DNA of 13,722 nt, taken from contig UQFU01000044.1 of the NCBI GenBank assembly GCA_900540425.1, positions 1-13,722 of the forward strand, in the 5' to 3' direction. A program made the translations under genes and the position numbers. Under the pieces are notes generated by a model that searched no databases, was not told the DNA's origin, and worked only from the letters and a program-made list of their open reading frames with translations. Numbering within the stretch: position 1 is the first letter of the stretch; each line of letters begins with the position of its first letter. Shown piece after piece: positions 7,083 through 12,548 of this stretch. The DNA is from an uncultured Alphaproteobacteria bacterium. Lineage in GTDB: Bacteria; Pseudomonadota; Alphaproteobacteria; RF32; CAG-239.

Positions 7083-8084
7083 TTAATATTCTCCCCTCAG
7101 TGAATGTTTATTATAGTGAATGATCGTGGTTCCCTTATTATCAAATTTGAACGGAAGTTCCTTCAAATCGCGCAAGGCATAGCGGACGCGCTGGTGATTT
7201 TCCTCCTTGACGTAAAAAAGCAAAAATCCGCCGCCGCCGGCACCAAGCAATTTTCCGCCGCTGGCACCGTTTTTCAGCGCCAAATCATAATAATGGTTAA
7301 TCAGTTCATTACTAATACCGCCGGCTAATTCTTTTTTATACATCCAACCCCGGTGCAGTATCTCGCCCATGGCGTCAATGTTATTATGCAGAAGTTCTTC
7401 CCGCAAATCCTTGGCCAACTGAACCATTTTATGCAGGTTGTTGATTTTGGCGGCATTGTCTGTCGTATTCTTTTTCTGTTCTTTCAGAATGTCTCCGGCA
7501 GCCCGGGTTTGACCGGTATAAAACATCATCAGATTATCTTCCAGGCGCTTATATCCGTCCGTGGTCAGAAAAACCTTATCAACATTAACGCGGCCGCTGG
7601 TTTCAAATTCGATAAAATTCAAGCCGCCGCAGGCGCAGGCATATTGATCCTGCTTGCCGATCGGTTCCTTCAACAGTTCAATTTCCACCCGACAGGCCTG
7701 TTCGGCGATTTCTTCCTTATTCAAATAGGTTTCGTTATAGGCGTTGCAGAGATTAATCAGTCCGGCGGCAAAAGCCGAAGACGACGCCAGCCCTGTTCCC
7801 GACGGAATATCGGCGCTGGAGTTGAAGTCAACGCCCCGAATGTCATAAAGTTTGAACACCTCCCGGATAATCCGATGTTTTATTTCATCGACATTATGCA
7901 CGTCTTCAACCTGCGAATATTTCAGAAAATATCCGTCTTTGAAAAAATACGGGTGCATTGAAAGATAAACATATTTATTAATTGCAGTACTCAAGACAGC
8001 ACCGCCGAACTTTTCATAATAGTTGGCCAAATCGCTGCCGCCGCCGGCAAAACTGATACGAAACGGCGTTCTGGTTATTATCAT
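7083..8084 (-). CDS. hddA: D-glycero-alpha-D-manno-heptose 7-phosphate kinase (GHMP family)
   Basis: The 333-residue protein is a GHMP kinase. R-T-P-F-R-I-S-F-A-G-G-G-S-D-L at 5-19 is the sugar-binding N-terminal motif. P-S-G-T-G-L-A-S-S-S at 94-103 is the ATP loop (motif 2). G-G-K-L-L-G-A-G-G-G-G at 276-286 is motif 3. The length and the E-P-I-G-K-Q-D-Q-Y segment (140-148) match HddA, which phosphorylates C1 of heptose 7-phosphate to give the alpha-1,7-bisphosphate. A GHMP kinase here, rather than a HldE-type ribokinase fold, points to the alpha-anomer route used for GDP-heptose of capsules, O-antigens and S-layers. ATG 8084 overlaps the preceding TGA by four bases (ATGA), so it is translationally coupled to the fusion gene that carries the next two steps. 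Confidence 0.92.
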   Translation of the reverse strand: MIITRTPFRISFAGGGSDLANYYEKFGGAVLSTAINKYVYLSMHPYFFKDGYFLKYSQVEDVHNVDEIKHRIIREVFKLYDIRGVDFNSSADIPSGTGLASSSAFAAGLINLCNAYNETYLNKEEIAEQACRVEIELLKEPIGKQDQYACACGGLNFIEFETSGRVNVDKVFLTTDGYKRLEDNLMMFYTGQTRAAGDILKEQKKNTTDNAAKINNLHKMVQLAKDLREELLHNNIDAMGEILHRGWMYKKELAGGISNELINHYYDLALKNGASGGKLLGAGGGGFLLFYVKEENHQRVRYALRDLKELPFKFDNKGTTIIHYNKHSLRGEY

Positions 8085-9361
8085 TCTCTATTCTCCAAAA
8101 TAAAATCTATGGCCTCGGTGAGGTTTTTGAATCTGAAATCGGCGAGTTCCGAACTCCCGATTGTCTGGCCGACCAAAATTGTCCGGCAGCCGGCATTTTT
8201 TCCGGCCTGCATATCGCTTTCCCGATCACCAATCATCCAGGAACGGGAAAAATCAATGTTGAAGTCTTTGGCCGCCTGCCGAAACAAGCCGATTTTGGGC
8301 TTGCGGCAATCGCATTCTATTTTCAACTCGGGGACTTCGCCCGGAAAACCTTTTTCGGGATGGTGGGGACAGAAATAAATCCCGTCAAGATAAGCACGCT
8401 CTTCGCCCAGTCTGGTTTCCATCGTTTTATTGGTCTGTTCGACTTCTTCCCGGCTTACAAAACCTTTGGCTATCATCGGCTGATTGGTGACGACAATGCT
8501 CAAATAGCCGGAAGCGTTGATTTTGGAAACGGCCTCGGCAACGCCCGGCAGCAATTTGAAATCCACCGCCCGAGGATTTTTATCCATATCAACATTAATA
8601 ACCCCGTCCCGGTCAAGAAAAACGGCCGGCCTTTTGTTTTTGCGATTCAGGCGGCTGACCTTGCCGCTTTCGACATCCGCACAGATTTTTGGCAGCCGGT
8701 CTTTGGTTCCCATATCCTTGATATATTCGGCCGTATGATAAGCCTTAATGGTTTGACCGGCGACGAGCAGACGCGGCAAAACGTCTTTTCCAAAATCGGA
8801 AGCAACACCCGGCTCAATATAATCCAGCACCCGGGAAGAAAATATATAAACGGCGGCATTGACCAGATTATGATAGACCAAACCTTCAGGATGCGGCTTG
8901 GGCAGCATGGCGGTAACCGTCTTTTCGGCATCGGTTTCAACCAAATCGCTGTCATAAGGGTGATTGTTAGGGTGAACCAGAATGGTGCCGATTGAATCAT
9001 AATTGCGGTCAAAGTCCTGAAACGCCTTGAGGTCAAAATCCATAACCACATCGCCGTAAAAAACCATAAAGCGCCCTTTCAGCCGGCCGTCAAGCAAGTG
9101 CAGGCAACCGGCTGTTCCCAGCGGGTACGGTTCAACAACATGATGAATCTTGACGCCCCATTTGGAGCCGTCGCCGAAATAGTCGCTGATAACATGCGCC
9201 AGATGTCCCGATAAAATAAATATTTCATCAATCCCAAAATCCCGTGCCAACTCAATCTGCCGTTCCAGCAGCGGTTTTCCGGCAATCGGACACATCGGCT
9301 TGGGAATATCCGTCAACCCCAGACGCGTTCCTTTGCCGCCGGCCAAAATTACAAGCTGCAT
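8081..9361 (-). CDS. hddC-gmhB: Fused heptose-1-phosphate guanylyltransferase (HddC) and heptose-1,7-bisphosphate phosphatase (GmhB)
   Basis: The 426-residue protein has two domains. Residues 1 to about 232 are a sugar-phosphate nucleotidyltransferase: L-A-G-G-K-G-T-R-L (6-14), K-P-M (21-23), and Y-G-D (102-104) for metal binding. Residues about 245-426 are a HAD-IIIA phosphatase like GmhB. It has F-L-D-R-D-G-V-I-N (248-256) with nucleophile Asp250 and acid/base Asp252, T-N-Q (292-294), and G-D-R-E-S-D (378-383). A Cys-x-His...Cys-x-Cys zinc set lies at 331, 333, 350 and 352. The C-terminal half would remove the C7 phosphate from the bisphosphate and the N-terminal half would then make GDP-heptose. 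GDP is inferred from the HddA-type context; another nucleotide cannot be excluded. GGAG lies upstream of ATG 9361, which overlaps the epimerase 3' end by 13 bases. The linker around 233-245 is short and basic. Confidence 0.92.
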   Translation of the reverse strand: MQLVILAGGKGTRLGLTDIPKPMCPIAGKPLLERQIELARDFGIDEIFILSGHLAHVISDYFGDGSKWGVKIHHVVEPYPLGTAGCLHLLDGRLKGRFMVFYGDVVMDFDLKAFQDFDRNYDSIGTILVHPNNHPYDSDLVETDAEKTVTAMLPKPHPEGLVYHNLVNAAVYIFSSRVLDYIEPGVASDFGKDVLPRLLVAGQTIKAYHTAEYIKDMGTKDRLPKICADVESGKVSRLNRKNKRPAVFLDRDGVINVDMDKNPRAVDFKLLPGVAEAVSKINASGYLSIVVTNQPMIAKGFVSREEVEQTNKTMETRLGEERAYLDGIYFCPHHPEKGFPGEVPELKIECDCRKPKIGLFRQAAKDFNIDFSRSWMIGDRESDMQAGKNAGCRTILVGQTIGSSELADFRFKNLTEAIDFILENRE

Positions 9362-10305
9362 GCATCTGTCTCCAAAATATGCCGAATGGCTTTTTCAACC
9401 GCCTGGTCAGAGGTAATGGACGCTTTCCAGCCCAAGGCATGAATCTTATTCAGATTATAGGCGAATTTCGGCACATCTCCGATCCAGCCGCGATCTCCGC
9501 CGGTATAGCGGATTTTAGCCGGCAGCCCCATGGCTTTGATAACCATATGCGCAATGTCGGTTACGCTGGTCTGCCCCTCAACCCCGACATTATAAAAATT
9601 AATCCGTTCATGGCTGTTGCGGCAGACAAACAAGATAGCTTCGACTAAATCTTTTACATATAAATAAGGCTTTGCCTGTTTTCCATCACCTAAAACTTCA
9701 AGTTCATTTGGATTCTTTTTGAGTTTTTTGACAAAGTCATGCAAAATGCCATGCGTTGTCCGTTCGCCGCAAACATTGGGGAAACGGGTAATCCAAGCTT
9801 TAATTCCGTAATTTTCCACAAAACTGGCGATAAACGCCTCGCTGGCCAGTTTGCCGGCACCATAGTGGGAAGCCGGAAACAGCGGGCCATAATTTTCGTT
9901 GACTTCGGCGCCGCCGGTTTGTCCGTAAATTGCCGAAGTGGAAGCAAACATTATTTTTTTGACCTGATGTTTCATCATCGCTTTCAAAATCCGGTAAGTG
10001 GTCAGAAACGTCGCGTCAAGATCAACATCCGGATTAGCGTGGCTGCTGGCAATGTCAGAGTTGGCGGCCAGATGAAAAACCATATCAAAGCCGTATTCGG
10101 AAAAAAGATCGTCCAACAGCCCCTCATCAAGGATATCTCCTTCAACAAAAGAAAAATGCGGAGACTGCCGGGCCGCATCCAGATTTGACAACCGTCCCCG
10201 GGAAAGATTGTCTAAAACGACGACTTTGCAACCTTCACTCAGAAGACGGTCGGCCAAATGGCTGCCGATAAATCCGGCTCCGCCAGTAATCAAAATATTT
10301 TCCAC
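9349..10305 (-). CDS. NAD-dependent epimerase/dehydratase (extended SDR family)
   Basis: No ATG occurs near the N-terminus. AAGGAG (10314-10319) is 8 bases before GTG 10305 and 5 before TTG 10308, so I prefer GTG (318 residues). The Rossmann motif G-G-A-G-F-I-G-S-H is at 8-16, and Asp32 ends beta-2, as in NAD-binding enzymes. S-T-S-A-I-Y-G at 122-128 and Y148-x-x-x-K152 are the catalytic set. R-F-P-N-V (174-178) and P-Y-L-Y-V-K-D (213-219) are typical of GalE-like nucleotide-sugar 4-epimerases and relatives. It could epimerise a UDP-hexose or UDP-pentose, or act on the GDP-heptose made by the next genes. The 13-base overlap with the guanylyltransferase fusion gene favours a shared pathway but does not prove it. 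The substrate is unknown. Confidence 0.88.
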   Translation of the reverse strand: MENILITGGAGFIGSHLADRLLSEGCKVVVLDNLSRGRLSNLDAARQSPHFSFVEGDILDEGLLDDLFSEYGFDMVFHLAANSDIASSHANPDVDLDATFLTTYRILKAMMKHQVKKIMFASTSAIYGQTGGAEVNENYGPLFPASHYGAGKLASEAFIASFVENYGIKAWITRFPNVCGERTTHGILHDFVKKLKKNPNELEVLGDGKQAKPYLYVKDLVEAILFVCRNSHERINFYNVGVEGQTSVTDIAHMVIKAMGLPAKIRYTGGDRGWIGDVPKFAYNLNKIHALGWKASITSDQAVEKAIRHILETDACSL

Positions 10306-10319
10306 CAAAAATTCTCCTT
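10303..10319 (-). promoter_or_regulatory. Ribosome binding site with non-ATG start for the epimerase gene
   Basis: AAGGAG at 10314-10319 is followed by eight bases and GTG at 10305-10303, with an in-frame TTG one codon earlier. There is no ATG among the first 70 or so codons, and the Rossmann fold begins only six residues later. A non-ATG start is therefore certain; GTG has the better spacing. Confidence 0.7.
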
Positions 10320-10329
10320 CTCTACTCTC

Positions 10330-11370
10330 TTAATTAACAATCTTAATCAACGGGATACCCAAAAGATAAACTCTGATTTTGTCCGGCCGCCTGCGCAGGC
10401 GCAACAGCGGAATTATTCCCAATATCCGAAGGCTCCAGCCGTCAGAACGACGCTTAATGCGCCAAAGTTCAAAAACAGAAAACAAATAAAACTTTTTGTT
10501 TTGCCGAACGCTGAGTTCTGAATTGAACACTGCCCTTTCCTTTTCAGACAGAACATCGGGCAAACTGTCCGCAAAGCCTGATTTCAACGCCGGCGGCAAT
10601 TTTTCATAAGCCCAAAGCAAATGTCGGATTTTCCATTTTTCAAAATCCGCTTTCAATTCAGGGTATGGCAAAACAATTTCGGAAACTTCCGCCGCCACAA
10701 TCGGCAAAGCGGCAAAATGGCGGGAAACCTTCTGAGTTATGCTTGCGGACGATTGGCGATAAAAATAAAGCGCCTCATCAAGGAAAACGATTTTAGGAGC
10801 GGAAAGTACCGCCGGCAATACAAAGCGAACGTCTTCGCAGATGTAGGTAAAACCGAATTTAATCCCTTGTTTTTTCAACCAGTCGGCACGATATAAAAAA
10901 TGCCAGGAATGGAACCGAACCGCAAACAACGGCTGCGTAATATCTTTCCAGGTTCCGCAGGCGGCAGCTGAAGTGTAATAGGTTATTTTTGAAGTTTTAT
11001 CTCCGCTTACAGACCAGGCGTTAAAACTAACCAGCTCGGCATGATAACGGCGGGCAGCCGCCACCGTTCCGGCAATCATATCGGGAGACAACCAATCATC
11101 GGCGTCAACAAAGGCAAGATATTCGCCTTTGGTATGAGAAATTCCCAAATTCCGGGCAGTTCCCGGCCCGCAGTTGGCTTGGTTCAGAATTTTGAAGCGG
11201 GCATCCCGGGCGGCAAACTTTTGCAAAATTTCCCGGCTGCAATCCTCCGAAGCATCATTGACACAGACGGCTTCCCAGTCTTTTTCGGTCTGCGCCAAAA
11301 GACTGTTGAGGCACCGGGGCAGAGTCAGCGCGGCATTATGAACCGGAATAACAAAAGAAACCAAAGGCAT
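10330..11370 (-). CDS. GT2 glycosyltransferase with C-terminal repeats
   Basis: ATG 11370 is preceded at 8 bases by AAGGAG (11379-11384) and overlaps the GT32 stop as TGATG. The longer frame from a TTG at 11391 lacks such support, so the product is 346 residues beginning M-P-L-V-S-F-V-I-P-V-H-N. The GT2 catalytic domain covers about 1-210: A-V-C-V-N-D-A-S (34-41), G-P-G-T-A-R-N-L-G-I (68-77) and the metal-binding D-A-D-D (90-93). E-D-V-R-F (179-183) fits the place of the usual catalytic base region. The tail (about 293-346) carries two clear repeats with prolines at 321 and 340, and an earlier degenerate copy with Glu301 where Pro is expected, exactly 20 residues upstream. It is a cytoplasmic inverting transferase of the glycan; its sugar is unknown. 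Confidence 0.92.
   Translation of the reverse strand: MPLVSFVIPVHNAALTLPRCLNSLLAQTEKDWEAVCVNDASEDCSREILQKFAARDARFKILNQANCGPGTARNLGISHTKGEYLAFVDADDWLSPDMIAGTVAAARRYHAELVSFNAWSVSGDKTSKITYYTSAAACGTWKDITQPLFAVRFHSWHFLYRADWLKKQGIKFGFTYICEDVRFVLPAVLSAPKIVFLDEALYFYRQSSASITQKVSRHFAALPIVAAEVSEIVLPYPELKADFEKWKIRHLLWAYEKLPPALKSGFADSLPDVLSEKERAVFNSELSVRQNKKFYLFSVFELWRIKRRSDGWSLRILGIIPLLRLRRRPDKIRVYLLGIPLIKIVN
10333..10494 (-). repeat. 20-residue tail repeats, two clear and one degenerate copy (GT2)
   Basis: The cores R-I-L-G-I-I-P-L-L-R-L-R and Y-L-L-G-I-P-L-I-K-I end the protein. The preceding F-Y-L-F-S-V-F-E-L-W-R-I-K has the same pattern with Glu in place of Pro, exactly 20 residues before the first clear proline. 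Confidence 0.7.
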
Positions 11371-12176
11371 CAGACGCGCTCCTTCTGCCAAACCAAAATA
11401 AATGTCCGGGTCGACGTACGCCGCAGGCTGAAAAGCCGTTTTTGATTCCGAGGCAGGGAAATCGGCCTGGCTTTTTCTTTTTGGCGTTTGTAGCGTACCA
11501 GTTTCAGGCAGCCATTTCCCAACGGCAGCGAGAACTTTTCGGTGATTTTGTAATCATCAACCCAGCTGGCTTCAAAATGGTGTATTGAATAACTTTCCGG
11601 ACTTTCCCAATAAAGGAGTTTAGCCGGATAGATATAGGCCCCGTCTTCAATCTTCAGAGGCCGGTCATTAGTGTAAAGGGTCGGCAGGCCGTAGCTTGAC
11701 TTAAGATAATCGCGCAGCCGCGCCGTATTGGCGATCAAGTCCAAAGACCCGTCGGCTTTAACAAAAGGCAAATCATCATATAATTTCAGAAAATTTCCGA
11801 TCAGCGGATGCCGGGCAACGCTTCCGATAACGGCAGTACCGGCAAAATCGCGTTCCTCAAGATACTCGCTCCCCAGAAAAAGCCGGTTATTCAGAAAGTC
11901 GTCAAACGGTTTTCGAACCTCCACATCGGTATCCAGATAAATGCCGCCCTGGGTATAAAGGGCATACAGACGGAACCAATCGGAAACGAAAGCCCATTTT
12001 TGGGCGGCATAGGCCTCCCGCACATAACGGTTTTGGATACCGTCCATGTCTTTTTCGGACCATTCGCGAAAAACATAACCGGGCAAAATCCGAGCCCAGC
12101 TGTCCATACAGCGGCGGATAGTTTCGTTCTTCGGGCCGTTTCCAAACCAGCAGTAATGAAGCAGCTTAGGAATCAT
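11370..12176 (-). CDS. GT32-family glycosyltransferase (DXD sugar-binding type)
   Basis: ATG 12176 has GGAGG 5 bases upstream; an upstream in-frame TTG at 12209 is less likely because it would place the start at the probable transcription start. The 268-residue product opens with I-P-K-L-L-H-Y-C-W-F-G, the hallmark of Och1-like/GT32 capsular and LPS transferases. W-A-F-V-S-D-W-F-R-L-Y (61-71), Q-G-G-I-Y-L-D-T-D-V (76-85) and the DxD at 82-84 follow. These enzymes are retaining and usually add hexoses from a nucleotide donor in the cytoplasm. It is the first gene of the apparent operon. Unlike the other soluble transferases here, its C-terminus shows no copy of the 20-residue repeat; it ends in a basic Arg/Lys-rich stretch instead. 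Confidence 0.88.
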   Translation of the reverse strand: MIPKLLHYCWFGNGPKNETIRRCMDSWARILPGYVFREWSEKDMDGIQNRYVREAYAAQKWAFVSDWFRLYALYTQGGIYLDTDVEVRKPFDDFLNNRLFLGSEYLEERDFAGTAVIGSVARHPLIGNFLKLYDDLPFVKADGSLDLIANTARLRDYLKSSYGLPTLYTNDRPLKIEDGAYIYPAKLLYWESPESYSIHHFEASWVDDYKITEKFSLPLGNGCLKLVRYKRQKEKARPISLPRNQKRLFSLRRTSTRTFILVWQKERV

Positions 12177-12211
12177 TACGCCCTCCCCGGAAACGAGCGA
12201 GGCTACCAAGC

Positions 12212-12217
12212 ATTATA
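12212..12217 (-). promoter_or_regulatory. Probable -10 element of the main operon promoter
   Basis: A perfect TATAAT on the minus strand lies 35 bases before the GT32 ATG, which would give a leader of about 29 bases with a strong ribosome binding site. The -35 position at 17-base spacing (12235-12240, TCATAA) is poor, so either an activator is needed or the promoter is weak. It lies just downstream of the terminator of the preceding gene, where a promoter is expected. Confidence 0.5.
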
Positions 12218-12483
12218 CACCTTGCGGCAAAGCTTTATGAAGAACTCTGCAAATTATTCAAAAGGTTTAAACAACCAACTATCCTTGATGGCTAAGAGCC
12301 TAAATTATTTGGATTAAGAAAACAAGACAATTTTTGTATTTTTAACACTATGATTTTTAAAATATACACTAATAGTTGATTAGACGTATTTTTCGTATTT
12401 TTTTGATGTGCTTTTGATGTGTTCTATTTTTAGTTGCAATGTTTTTTAGAAGGAATTTTATTGATTTTAAACGAATCAGCCAA
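12218..12483 (-). other. AT-rich intergenic region without a gene
   Basis: Between the terminator and the -10 element I see no coding sequence, tRNA or riboswitch. It holds short direct repeats (12385-12421), a GTTTAAAC palindrome at about 12265-12272, a 4-bp mini-hairpin at 12290-12300 and long T-rich runs. It is probably an upstream regulatory region for the operon. Confidence 0.5.
12385..12421. repeat. Two small tandem repeats in the operon upstream region
   Basis: CGTATTTTT occurs twice head to tail (12385-12393, 12394-12402). It is followed by two TTTTGATGTG copies at 12401-12410 and 12412-12421, an 11-base register. Direct repeats one helical turn apart are the form of many response-regulator sites. 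The identity of any binding protein is unknown. Confidence 0.55.
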
Positions 12484-12524
12484 GAAAAAACGCCGAATCG
12501 CAAACATAAATTCAGCGTTTTTTT
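12484..12524 (-). terminator. Rho-independent terminator after the GT8 gene, likely bidirectional
   Basis: The arms 12489-12498 and 12510-12519 pair over ten bases with one G-T wobble and an 11-base loop. T runs flank both sides (TTTT on the minus strand after the stem, five T on the plus strand at 12520-12524). It begins about 30 bases after the GT8 stop codon and separates that gene from the following operon. Confidence 0.8.
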
Positions 12525-12548
12525 CCGACTGCAGGATTTGTATAAGCT

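Noticed and set aside
6545..7123. Long plus-strand open frame (192 codons) opposite the isomerase gene
   Set aside because: It lies fully across gmhA and its edge, has no recognisable domain, and mirrors codon bias of the true gene.
7353..8995. Plus-strand open frames of about 200 codons (7353-7961, 8360-8995) opposite hddA and the hddC-gmhB fusion
   Set aside because: The minus-strand genes have complete catalytic motifs and coupled starts. The opposite frames show no motif and no operon-like spacing.
12201..12207. GGTAGC on the minus strand resembling the core of an ops/RfaH element
   Set aside because: Only six bases match and it would sit at the transcription start predicted from the -10, too early for an elongation pause site.
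12290..12300. Small hairpin GGCT-CTT-AGCC as a possible terminator or attenuator
   Set aside because: The stem has four base pairs and no T run follows, so it is too weak to support.
11808..12317. Plus-strand open frame running from GT32 into the intergenic region
   Set aside because: Most of it is antisense to a clear GT32 gene, it lacks a plausible ribosome binding site, and it shows no known domain.
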